DNA of 64,000 nucleotides from Liolophura sinensis (taxonomy: Eukaryota; Mollusca; Polyplacophora; Chitonida; Chitonidae): positions 4,212,373 through 4,276,372 of the forward strand of contig NC_088306.1 of the NCBI RefSeq assembly GCF_032854445.1. The letters run 5' to 3'. Positions 54,047 to 64,000 of the stretch are shown here, one piece after another. The notes below the pieces were generated by a model. The model did not search any database and was not told where the DNA came from. It saw only the letters and a list, made by a program, of their open reading frames with translations. How positions within the stretch are numbered: the stretch's first letter is position 1; every line of letters begins with the position of its first letter. The position numbers and the translations under genes were made by a program.

Positions 54047-54734
54047 ATTGTACGGCAGGTTGGTCAAAATTAATACCGACACCTTTAATAGTGCTGCCTC
54101 ACTGTACCTACTGGCGAAGACATCACACATGACAAAACACACAGAGCAATGTGCTGACACCAGACAGGACATTTAATGTAGTACCAATAGGTCAATCTGT
54201 ATATTACTGGCACCGGGCGGATCCAAAACGTACATACTTCGAGTAAACTAACGACCTTTGGCAAATTACTAACGAACTTTTCCACTTGTGATTAGAGTGT
54301 ACGATGTATTCCGCCTCATTAGGTTCCACGAGCGCCAGTCATCCTATACAAGCGGCCTTGCATTTATATCAACCCTTAATTGGTATGTGGTCGACATGTA
54401 GGCATAAAGTGCTCAAACTGTGATATTAAAGCTTCCCAAGTGTCATAAACCAGTGCTGGTTGTCGGGTTTTACTTGCCAGCTTATCACACGCTGTACAAT
54501 ACTTGTGTAACAAGATACCACTCACTATCGAGTCACTTGTTTGCTTTCAACTTCAACTCTCCCCAAGTGGCGTCTATTAGTTTTCGTTGTTAGGAGTTAC
54601 CTCCCTTAAGGGCCGCCCTGCATCCCTGTCCTTAATAGTATGGCCCTACTTAGTCAGTTTTTCATACCACTTAATCTTGGCTAGGCCATCAAATCGTAGA
54701 TGCTCCAAGCATCACGCATGAAACAAGGGTACCG

Positions 54735-55320
54735 GGTAAAGTTCTAACCACACAGTATACTGTGATGGTTTCCCTCTTATAAGGCATGACACGGTTAGCT
54801 GCAGTACTCTTCCCAGTACAACTGTAAGCACACAGTAGGCTTATACTGTGATGGGTTCCCTCCTGTAAGCTCGGACAGGCTTAGCTACAGCAGGAGAATT
54901 TAGTTACAACGCCATTCCCGATACAGGTGCAACCACACAGTTGGTTTATACTGTGATGGTTTCCCTCCTGTAAGCCCGGGCAGTCTTAGCTACAGCGCCA
55001 TTCCCGACACAGTTGTAACCACACAGTAGGTTTATACTGTGATGGTTTCCCTCCTGTAAGCCCAGACAGGCTTAGCTACAACGCCATTCCCGGTACAGCT
55101 GTAACCACATGGTAGGTTTATACTGCGATGCTTCCTTGCTGTAAGACATGACAGGTATAGCTACCGCACCCTTCCCAGTATTGCTGTCACCACACAGTAT
55201 ACTGTGATCGTTTCCCTCTTATAAGGCATGACACGGTTAGCTACAGTACTCTTCCCAGTACAACTGTAAGCACACAGTAGGCTTATACTGTGCCTCCTTT
55301 AAGCTGGGACAGGCTTAGTT
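54735..55320. repeat. About 86-bp minisatellite with higher-order copy
   Basis: Six to seven units with TTATACTGTGATGGTTTCCC, TCCTGTAAGCCCGGACAGGC, TTAGCTACAGCGCCATTCCC and CAGTTGTAACCACACAGTAG. The first unit type (TTATAAGGCATGACACGGTT, ACTCTTCCCAGTACAACTGT) reappears at about 55200, so a block of about 440 bp was itself duplicated. Confidence 0.9.
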
Positions 55321-55950
55321 ACAGAGAATTTATGACATTTCTGCTGATTTTCTTGTCGATTACGACAATTTTCTGTAGAGTATATTTCATATCTGCGCCA
55401 GAATCTAAAAAAGTCTTTATTTCCTCTGGTACAACGGGGCCAGCTAACAAATTTTGTAGATATCTATCTAACTTCTGGCCACATAGAGAAACTGTCAGAA
55501 ACATTTCAGTGTCTTTTTAAGCAAAATCCAAATGAATTAATTCTCGCTCACAAGATAAAAAATTCCACGGATGTAATGGAGCCTCTGGAGGTGAATGTCG
55601 AGCTCTGACAGGCAGTGCAACTGTTCACCATTGCCTCAATGTCCTCATCAAGACCTGGGTACGACAGATAAGATCTCGCACTTTAATTCATTCTCACAAT
55701 GCCCTTATGGTTACTGTGAGATTCGTGTAATAGTCTCTGTCGAAAGATTTTGGAAGCCCGCTCTAAATGAGCTTGAACCAACATTGCGACAGCTGTGTAG
55801 AGCGAGCCCCAGGGCTGTGGCACCACAACGCTTAGTGCATTTACCATGGTGACGTGTATCTTCATTGTACGTTGCCATGGAAAATACGCCACGTGCAATT
55901 TGCGACTGCTTCTTAAAAAAGCACGTGATCGGCTGAAATTAGCTTTTCTC
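55320..55950 (-). mobile_element. Fossil fragment of a Ty3/Gypsy-type LTR retrotransposon
   Basis: The minus strand holds residual integrase sequence: the zinc-binding (H2C2) region and the start of the catalytic region, in the order known from Ty3/Gypsy polymerases. No LTRs or other genes of the element are seen in the window. The copy is broken and looks old. Family call rests on the zinc-binding region and the Pro-Leu-His-Pro-Trp-type linker. Confidence 0.6.
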
Positions 55951-56019
55951 TCCTCTGGAAATATGCTTTCAGAGGTGTACCGGCCACACAATTTGGCCAT
56001 TCATGAACGGTATAATCCC

Positions 56020-56232
56020 TAACATTAGAAAACACCGTGCGTAGGAACGTAATTAGAAAACACCCTGCGGCCGTACGTAATTAGAAAACACTCTGCGTAT
56101 GTACGTAATTAGAAAAACACCGTGCGTATGTACGTAATTAGAAAACACCGTGCGTATGTACGTAATTAGAAAACACCGTGCGTATGTACGTAACTAGAAA
56201 AACACCGCGCGTATGTATGTAATTAGAAAACA
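56020..56232. repeat. 28-bp minisatellite
   Basis: About 7.5 units of AATTAGAAAACACCGTGCGT + ATGTACGT. CpG-containing TACGTA recurs in most units. Confidence 0.93.
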
Positions 56233-58565
56233 CATACATGCATGTCTTTAGCTGATACAGCTAGTTCATCCACATGAGAAAAGTAACTGATTTAAATGTA
56301 GTTGAAACTACTTCCCCCGTGTTAGTGATCCGATCAGATATGAACGTATTTGGAACGTGACATGCGCATTAGTTCACAAAGTCGACGTAAAGTGGGAGGA
56401 GAGAGAGTTGCATTATCCAAAAAAATGACGCCATGATCCAGGGACGGTCAGGGCCCCGGAAGCTCTTGGGTCCTATATAGCCGTACACACGTTTAAATGC
56501 GTTTAAAGAGAAAAAATAAGTAGAGAGGTGGTGGGGTCATACAAAGGCACACTCAAGGACTAACTCAGTCAATATGGGTGAGTGTCTAGGAGTCGACCAG
56601 GGCCCAGAAGCTGTGAGAGCTTCTAAACCTCCGGAGACAGGTTCTAAGCGCTTTTTCGACCAATTAAAGTAAACACAAACAGATGTAAGAAGCCTTTAAC
56701 TTGAAAAATATGGAAAACCTAGAAACTTGATATATTAGAGTTCTCTATAGAAAAGACTGCATTGCGTTGTGCTGGCGGATAGCGGATAAGAGATTTTTCG
56801 GAGGAATTAACAGACGTGCATGTTGTCACTCCGTTGGAAAGTTGACTTACATTGTCCCATTTTGCAAATTACAAAATTCAAGATACCCGGTACCAATTTT
56901 GTGTAGCGACACGATCGCTTTTCCCATCATTACAATATCCCGATAATATAAAATTACCTTGCGTAAAACTGTTTGAACAAATCAAGAGGAGTGTTTTAGC
57001 CTATGATTCCAAACAGTGAAGAAAACATTGGTCTTAATTGCACATGGTGTATTTTTTTATGTGCTTTTGTTCTTTTGAAAGTGCCATGGGCTTTTCCTTT
57101 TGTCAAATATTTTCTTCATTTTCCTTCAATTCACGCTTTCGTTTAATTTAAAATACCGCGCCCTTCCAGATAGGCCTATCCTTCAAAAAAAATTTAAGGC
57201 TATCAATCGGGAAATATCGGACATATATGTCTGGTATATTCGCCCACCTTTTTTAAATTAATTTTTACCCAATAACAAATTCAAACCCTGAGGCGGAAAG
57301 TATTTGCCCAATTATCGAACCCTTCAGCTCTCTCGGAACCCTGAAGTTTGGACAGGGGTTGTGTTGTTGGGTGCTTTAGCAGGGAACTTCGGCTTCACAT
57401 AATCTTTTCCTGATTGGCCAAAGCTTTTCGAGAATACCCGAACGTCGAAAGTCTTTGTACCTCTATATTAATTTGTGAAATGTACATGATTTCAGCTATT
57501 CATACAGAAAAAAATATTTGAACAAGCACCGTAGATTTTTTGGGGATATTTTAAAGGGAATCACCAAGCAGTACCGACGTTAGTAAATTGTTAAATAAGC
57601 TGTCAAGCAATCTGCTCTTTTATTCTTTTCTTTGAGACTTAGCTGTTTCTGTATAGGCCTTATAGGCCTAGTTGTGTTCGTATAAAATCAAATACGTAGT
57701 TCAGTGCAATATAACAGTGTGTTTGAAGTCAGACGATGCTGAAGGCCGAGCCGAGCGATAAGAGGCCTATAGGTAACGTGTAAGTTAAATTCATTTACCC
57801 GCCATATTTACCCTTGGGTAAATATGGGCCGCCGAACTTCCGGTTTTTATGATAGCTGCCATGTTGAAATTAAGAATTATGGGGAAAATAGCAAGAAACG
57901 GTATATCCTCGCCAGAATCTAAAACATTAACAGCACTGCACGCCTATGATTTTCACTGCCGTATGACACACAATCACCATTAATCTTTTAAACGGCGTTT
58001 TCTTTCTAGGCCACTTTTAGCTGAAGTTGGCGTAAAAGTTTAAATGCAAAGACACGAAATAGTTCAGCGCCGAGGTATCCTAGCAATCAGGTGCAAATCA
58101 ACGACCGGCTCAGTCTGGCTGCAAGGAACTTTTCGCATGGCTTAGTTGAAGGTAAATTGATGACACAAAAATCCAAATATTGAAATGTTTCGTTACTTTT
58201 ACTATGTCATGTTGTCAATAACTTTAAATTTCATTAGAAATTTATTTCAACTTCACCACACTCGATTAATAAAATGAGTAAAACAGATATCCGAAAAACG
58301 GAGAAACACGAGGAGGCTACCTGCAGGCCTACCACGAATAATGCATGGTGTAGCGAGCGAAGTGTGAATGACATCTGATAATATATTTCAGACAGGAGGT
58401 GATTTGCGGTTCATGAAACAGATTTTATTATCGGCATTTCTACATGTATAGGCCAATCATAATACTTTTAAGTTTTGTCTTTTTTCTGTAATGAATACTT
58501 AGATCAGAGGTGGGGGTTTTTTTGTAAAAAAAAATGCTAACAGAATATGAACATAATTTCCCACA
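56233..58565. other. Intergenic, one small palindrome
   Basis: 2.3 kb without a recognised gene or repeat family. CCATATTTACCC (57802-57813) and GGGTAAATATGG (57816-57827) form a perfect hairpin with a 2-base loop. Confidence 0.5.
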
Positions 58566-58652
58566 AGTGTCCCGGTTTTCTCTCGTCATAGTGCTGGCCA
58601 TTGTCGTACTCAAAGACCCTTTGGTACAGCGTAAAACAATCAAGTAAATAAA
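58566..58652 (+). repeat. SINE-A 3' fragment
   Basis: CCCGGTTTTCTCTCGTCATA, CTGGCCATTGTCGTACTCAA and CGTAAAACAATCAAGTAAAT. Confidence 0.7.
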
Positions 58653-59439
58653 TTAAGTACACTATATAATCGGTATAACTAACATACATGTATTTAATTT
58701 GATTACAAACTTGTTTTCATTTCCTACTTCTTGTTTCCTTTTTTATGAACCATATACATTACAAATTTTGAAATCAAGTCACAAATAATTATACACTGTA
58801 TATTACAAGTAGTTATAACTTAAATAATAAAATCTTTTTGAAGTGTGTACATGTATCTCTGGTATATGTCACATGGTGAGCGGTTGCCATGTTCTCACTT
58901 TAAACTCTTTTGTTAAATACATATATTTTGCACATGCAGTTAATTTATGTGCTACCTCTTGTTAAATTTTTTAGCTACATGTAATTATGCAATTGTTTTG
59001 ATTGCTCACTTTCATGGTGCCGGTCAATTTTATGGGTAAATGAAACCAGGTATAGAACCTGGAGAAAACAATTCACAATACTCCCCGGACAGCCTACCTG
59101 CCACTTTGTATTGTGAACTCCATCTCTAAAGCAGTTAGCTTACCAATCCAGTCTATTAAAAAGTCTTACAGGTTTTGCAGCATATGCTTCATTTTTTTTT
59201 CATAGTTCACGTATGCTCTATGTATTTAAAAATGAATACTGAGATGCAAATTAAGGATATTACAGTTTCCTGTTAGCGCTACAAACACGGGCAGTAATCA
59301 GTGCAGATGTATAAGGCTATAGGCGTAAGCCAGAAAAGAGGATCAGCCAGACAAGTTTAAGACCTAAGACCATCCAGATTGATCTATATATAGGAGGTGC
59401 TAGCCTAAGATGTGTGTTATCCTTATGAGTTCACAGTTT

Positions 59440-59782
59440 ATTTAGTTATTTATTTGACTGGTCTTACGCCGTACTCAAGAATATTTCACTTGTACGACGG
59501 CGGCCAGCATTATGGTGGGAGGACACCAGGCAGTGCCTGGATGAAACCCACGACCATCCACAGGTTGCTGAGAGACCATCCCATGTACGCCGGAATGAGC
59601 TGGACCACAACAACCGCATTGGTTAGAGGCTGCAACCTCAGGTTGCTAGAAGGCTTTCCTACGTACGACTGGAGAGGAAGTCAGCATGATCTGGACTTGA
59701 ACTCACAGCGACCGCATTGGTGAGAGACTCCTGGATCATTACGCTGCACTTGGGCGCTAACAAACTGAGCCACGGAGGCTTC
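59440..59782 (-). mobile_element. SINE-A with internal duplication of about 88 bp
   Basis: Oversized copy. On the reverse strand the segment from the B-box side to the first body motif is present twice (AACCGCATTGGTTAGAGGCT and GACCGCATTGGTGAGAGACT; CACAGGTTGCTGAGAGACCA and CTCAGGTTGCTAGAAGGCTT on the plus strand). Head and tail are intact. Confidence 0.88.
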
Positions 59783-59878
59783 GTTATTTCAAAGCAAAGG
59801 ATCTATGTTTTCACTAGGTTTATACCATACATGTCATACATTTACCACAAATCTAGCTCATCACATTTCAATGACTTC

Positions 59879-60030
59879 TCTTCCTCTCCGGCAACCCGTG
59901 TATGATCGTATAGGTTTCCCCCGGCCAGGTTAGGCCTGGTTTCCTCCCACCATACTGCTGGCCGCCGTCGTAGGCCTATAAAGGCAAATATTCTTGAGTA
60001 CGACGTAAAAAGCATCAATCAAAAAACTAA
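59879..60030 (+). mobile_element. 5'-truncated SINE-A
   Basis: CTTCCTCTCCGGCAACCCGT start, CTCCCACCATACTGCTGGCC body, GAGTACGACGTAAAAAGCAT tail. Confidence 0.82.
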
Positions 60031-60445
60031 AAAAAAATGAATAAATGACTTCTCAAATTATTATTTTTTCCCCTGTCGGTCGCATTTTAATTATCTTTGC
60101 TGTAGGAGGCTGTGAAACTAACGGAACAGCCAATTATAAGCGAACGACTCTTCCCTGATAATAGCCTGGCAGACAACGTTTAAAGAACACACGAATTAAA
60201 GAAAATGCACCACATGCAACAACACAAGAACATATTTGACAAATTCCGTGTTTTCAGCTGCTGTAAATGTAGATAATGTTTAGTTATTAATTTGCCTAGA
60301 ACATTTATAGATGTGTATGTAGGCCTACACACTATGTTCGATCTCAGGCTTTGCCTTGTTCACATTATAGTCTGGAAATAGCCTGCTGAGGTGCATTTCA
60401 ATGCCTGTTTATGCATTCGCCTATTTTCTGTGAGGTTTCCGAGGA

Positions 60446-60453
60446 TGACGTCA
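60446..60453 (+). promoter_or_regulatory. CRE-type palindrome upstream of THAP gene
   Basis: TGACGTCA, the full cAMP-response-element consensus, about 140 bp before the THAP start codon. It may be functional, but chance occurrence cannot be excluded. Confidence 0.35.
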
Positions 60454-60520
60454 ACGTCAAATGCGAATCGGAGTTTTTATGGCAACAAGCCAAGAGCCCG
60501 ACCTATACATAGATTGCTGA

Positions 60521-60531
60521 CCGCCATTTTG
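60521..60531 (-). promoter_or_regulatory. YY1-like site near THAP 5' end
   Basis: CCGCCATTTTG; its reverse complement CAAAATGGCGG fits the YY1 consensus often found close to start sites. It is about 60 bp before the start codon. Confidence 0.4.
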
Positions 60532-60592
60532 TTTTATGCAGAGATTTTTCTGTAAGCCAACGAGCAGATCTGAAAGATATTTCTCTCTCGTC

Positions 60593-60997
60593 ATGGTGGG
60601 ATGTGCGGTTTTTGGCTGTAGAAACAAGAGTAAGAAAGATTCTGGTGTCAGCTTCTTCAAATTCCCGAGAGATGCACAAATTAGAAACGAATGGATTCAA
60701 CGAACCAATCGGGCGAACTTTTCTGCCTTTCACCCAAATGCTCACAGCAGAATATGCTCCGATCACTTCACGGATGACTGTTACGAGCGAAGAGCGGCAC
60801 ATATGGCCAGATTTGGGTATTCTGGAGCACAGAACCGTTTAAAACCTGATGCCGTGCCGACAATGTTTTGTTCGAAACCCTGGGAAAAACTGTGTTCTGT
60901 TGCTAACACGGAAACTGGACATCGAGTCATGCCAGAGCCTGTCATGTTACAGTCAGTTATGGGAGTCGAAGTCGGGGAGACAAACAGAAATAGACAG
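60593..60997 (+). CDS. THAP-domain zinc-finger protein, first coding exon
   Basis: The exon gives 135 codons. Residues 1-92 are a full THAP domain (sequence-specific DNA binding, C2CH zinc site): Cys4, Cys9, Cys55 and His58, with Pro25, Trp34, SDHF at 56-59, and the terminal LKPDAVPTMF (83-92, the AVPTIF box). ATG 60593 is preferred over an in-frame ATG at 60536 because THAP domains normally begin within a few residues of the start. The exon ends AATAGACAG|GTAAAC in phase 0 and continues at 62420. THAP domains occur in transcription factors and in P-element-like transposases. No transposase domain is visible in this window, and the exon is intact. Which THAP gene this is cannot be decided. 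Confidence 0.92.
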
Positions 60998-62419
60998 GTA
61001 AACAATCGCGTAAAAATAAACACCCCATCCCCACCCCTCCTCCCATATTAGAAATATAGAATGGTTGCTTTGCGACAAGACAAAGTGCCGATGCTTGCTT
61101 TTTTCATTCCCACAAATCATAAGCCAGATAGATGTTAATCGATTTCGAGTGGTATGTGTGCGCACGCGCAAACCAGTTTTTCCGTGTGATAAACAAATAC
61201 ACGTGGCTATCTATGTCAATGCTAGACGTAGTACAACGTCAGAAACTTTTTTAACTGTCCAGGGTTCAGCTCATTTCTAATCTTTGGGTGTGTATTTGTC
61301 TAACTTTTCCACATGAAACTGCTCGAGATCACTTACAGCTTCAGGTATCACAAAAATTCACCTGAGTTCCTGATAAAATATATCTTACGTGTAACTGCTG
61401 GAGTTATTCTTGAAGACACCCTAGGAAGTTGGAAGTCTTGTGTTCGACCCAACCTGGGCTAAAATATAATGGCCACTTCATGTTAAAGCATATACTCCAT
61501 ATGTCTTTGACTAGTAAACCATGATGAAAACACACACACAAAAAAAAAACAAAAAAAAAAAAAACATCATATATACATGTAAGTGTAAAGAAATAATCAG
61601 ACTATCTGGAAAGCTGAGTCTAAATAATACACCATCATAAGTCTCGTGAGTTCATGCAGCTTTGGGTGACACAGAGTAGGGGCTTTTGCTAACTAATGCA
61701 GCTAAAAGAAGTGATTTTACAGTACCGTAGCTGTTAATGGCGTTGTTGACCCGACTAACCTGGCTGAGGTGCTTAGCATGCCTGCAGCGCACAATGACTA
61801 CTAACCTATCCGGTCATTGTCAGTTCAAGCCCGGCTCATGCTGCCTTCCTCTCTGACAGAAGGCCTAATAGGAAGGTCTGATAAAAACCTGCGAATCATC
61901 GTAGGTTTCCCTCACTTTCCTCCCACCATAATGCTGGCTACTGTCATATAAGTGATGTATTCTTGAGTACGACATAAAACATCAATCGAATAAATAAATA
62001 TATTAGGAATTGTGTTTAAATTTGGAACAGCTAATTCAGCCTGAGACTCCCAAATGAGTAATTTCCATCACAGATCAGTGTCATTTAACTTCTATATGCA
62101 GCACTTGTCAGAGAAATGAGAAGGCGGCATATTGAGGTGCCACTGGTGTGAAGCAGTGTCAAAAAATAGTTGTGACACAATGTCTAAAATGTTATAATGT
62201 ATTAGTTTCCACTGTAACGTTGTCTTGTCTTTTTTTGTTATGTCGTAATGATAAGCTGGGAAAGAAACGTTTAATGTCAGAATAATGACATCAAGGTCCT
62301 ACTGGAGGGTGTTTGACATTTCTGTGATGTTACCCTAGACAGTCACAGTCATACTTTTAAATGCCATACATGTATGTGTCAGTTTTGGGAAATTATAGAC
62401 ATGACTTCTTTGTTTACAG
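60998..62419 (+). other. THAP gene intron 1
   Basis: Contains an A-rich tract (61540-61565) and a SINE-A at 61756-62008. Nothing else was recognised. Donor CAG|GTAAAC, acceptor TTCTTTGTTTACAG. Confidence 0.75.
61756..62008 (+). mobile_element. SINE-A (THAP intron)
   Basis: Diverged full-length copy: CAGTTCAAGCCCGGCTCATG, CTCCCACCATAATGCTGGCT, AACATCAATCGAATAAATAA. Confidence 0.88.
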
Positions 62420-62573
62420 TCAAAGAAGAAAGCAACGCGGAGCAGAGTTTCGAAAGCCAGCATAATGACATGTTTACCTGAGAAGAATATAGCTGAGGTA
62501 AAACTCAACCAAGACGAGATGCTACAAGAGGAAAGGGAGACCATGCTTCAGTATTACTCCAGAAGACCTGAAG
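62420..62573 (+). CDS. THAP-domain protein, second exon (partial gene)
   Basis: Follows the acceptor TTTGTTTACAG in the right phase. Encodes a basic segment (SKKKATRSRVSKAS, a possible nuclear localisation signal), then an acidic, helical stretch (KNIAEVKLNQDEMLQEERET). The end is uncertain. A weak donor GAAG|GTTGGC lies at 62574; if it is not used, the frame runs on to a TGA at about 62642, adding about 23 codons. No further exon is recognisable before the window ends. Confidence 0.7.
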
Positions 62574-62934
62574 GTTGGCAGCTAGGTGCTTTTGAAAATT
62601 CATATTTCATGTTAGCATTTAGAAAGAAGTGCTATTCTGAATGAAATCGTTTTAAATTTTAAAATTTTTTAAATTTATAATGAAACAAATACATGATCAA
62701 TATTCGTGCATTATGTTATATGAGGCATTTGTCTGTTTGCTTGTTCATTCATCCATCAACAGTTTTACATAAACGCTTATGGATGAATCTAAATGAAATG
62801 GGGTCAACTTGGCACAGCTTTTATACATTTTGGGGTAATCCACAAATGGATCTTAATCCAGGAAGTTTTTAAATGGTTCATGACCATTGCAGGATAGGAC
62901 ACAAAATGGAGAGTATTGTCCCCTTATTTGTGGT

Positions 62935-63975
62935 ACGGGAGTTGCACATGTATGTACAGTTCTGGTGAAGGTTTGTTTGTTGTAGGGGAGTTGTGCATGT
63001 ATGTACAGCTCTGGTGAAGGTTTGTTTGTGGTAGGGGAGTTGTACGTGTGTGTACAGCTCTGGTGGAGGTTTGTTTGTGGCAGGGGAGTTGTACATGTGT
63101 GTACAGCTCTGGTGAAGATTTGTTTGTGGTAGGGGAGTTGTACATGTGTGTACAGCTCTGGTGGAGGTTTGTTTGTGGTAGGGGAGTTGTGCATGTATGT
63201 ACAGCTCTGGTGAAGGTTTGTTTGTGGTAGGGGAGTTGAACATGTGTGTACAGCTCTGGTGGATGTTTGTTTGTTGTAGGGGAGTTGTGCATGTATGTAC
63301 AGCTCTGGTGGAGGTTTGTTTGTAGTAGGGGAGTTGTACAGGTATGTACAGCTCTGGTGAAGGTTTGTTTGTGGTAGGGGAGTTGTACAGGTATGTACAG
63401 CTCTGGTGAAGGTTTGTTTGTGGTAGGGTAGTTGTACATGTATGTATAGCTCTGGTGAAGGTTTGTTTGTGGTAGGGGAGTTGTACAGGTATGTACAGCT
63501 TTGGTGAAGGTTTGTTTGTGGTAGGGGAGTTGTACAGGTATGTACAGCTCTGGTGAAGGTTTGTTTGTTGTAGGGGAGTTGTGCATGTATGTACAGCTCT
63601 GGTGGAGGTTTGTTTGTAGTAGGGTAGTTGTACATGTATGTGTAGCTCTGGTGAAGGTTTGTTTGTGGTAGGGGAGTTGTACAGGTATGTACAGCTCTGG
63701 TGAAGGTTTGTTTGTGGTAGGGGTGTTGTACATGTATGTACAGCTCTGGTGGAGGTTTGTTTGTGGTAGGGGAGTTGTATATGTATGTACAGCTCTGGTG
63801 GAGGTTTGTTTGTGGTAGGGGGGTTGTGCATGTGTGTACAGCTCTGGTGGAGGTTTGCTTGTGGTAGGGGAGTTGTACAGGTATGTACAGCTCTGGTAGA
63901 GGTTTGTTTGTGGTAGGGGAGTTGTACAGGTATGTACAGCTCTGGAGGAGGTTTGTTTTCAGGTAGAGGTTTGCA
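62935..63975. repeat. 49-bp minisatellite
   Basis: About 21 units of 49 bp with GGTAGGGGAGTTGTACATGT, ATGTACAGCTCTGGTGAAGG and TTTGTTTGT. The minus strand is open in all three frames (NSPTTNKPSPELYIHVQL-type repeats) because 49 is not a multiple of three; these are not genes. Several units carry ACAGGTATGTAC. Confidence 0.96.
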
Positions 63976-64000
63976 CTCCAGCTTTGTGATCTTTGATTTT

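Noticed and set aside
62853-63831. Minus-strand open frames of 260-317 codons with NKPSPELYIHV-type repeats
   Set aside because: Product of the 49-bp minisatellite; all three frames are open in the same way.

Overview
The window is nuclear DNA of an animal, most likely a mollusc or a close lophotrochozoan relative. Genes have many short exons with GT-AG introns, and the DNA is full of tRNA-derived SINEs. The commonest SINE ends in an AAATAAAT tail after a GCGTAAAACACCAATCAAA-like segment, a SINE type I associate with molluscan genomes. No assembly or database comparison was possible, so the taxon is an inference.

Layout. 1-5.2 kb: unrecognised ORF material with an inverted duplication, a degenerate TGAC/TGAT tetranucleotide array and a decayed Jockey/CR1-like LINE. 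5.19-6.47 kb (minus): terminal exon of a GAL3ST-family carbohydrate sulfotransferase. 6.5-13 kb: intergenic repeats (minisatellites of 45 and 28 bp, MITEs, SINEs) and an intact tRNA-Leu(CAG) gene. 13.16-38.12 kb (plus): a complete 17-exon ALG9 gene (alpha-1,2-mannosyltransferase of N-glycan precursor assembly). The reconstructed exons keep phase throughout and give 603 residues. 38.1-43.5 kb: SINEs and a Mutator-type MITE. 43.5-44.8 kb (minus): terminal exon of a second GAL3ST paralogue. 45.5-48.5 kb: decayed Tx1/L1-like LINE. 48.8-60.5 kb: mostly intergenic, with MITEs, minisatellites, a perfect 72-bp palindrome and a broken Ty3/Gypsy fossil. 60.6-62.6 kb (plus): two exons of a THAP zinc-finger gene, followed by a 49-bp minisatellite to the window end.

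The most unusual signal lies inside ALG9. At exons 13 and 15 the exon-intron boundary itself has been amplified in tandem. Exon 13 is followed by 21-bp units, each with a CAAG|GTAAG donor. Exon 15 is followed by 42-bp units, each repeating the last codons of the exon plus GTAAGT. Both unit lengths are multiples of three and the exon frame stays open through 12 and 6 units respectively, so alternative donor choice could give an in-frame isoform ladder. Intron 9 holds an 84-bp array that looks derived from exon 9 and its donor. Several other ALG9 introns also carry a minisatellite or SINE close behind the 5' splice site. This suggests repeated tandem amplification at intron 5' ends. Expression of the isoforms is untested.

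Functionally, ALG9 (ER lumen, N-glycan assembly) sits between two Golgi-type sulfotransferase paralogues in the same orientation. A shared glycan theme is plausible, but the sequence shows no operon-like link.
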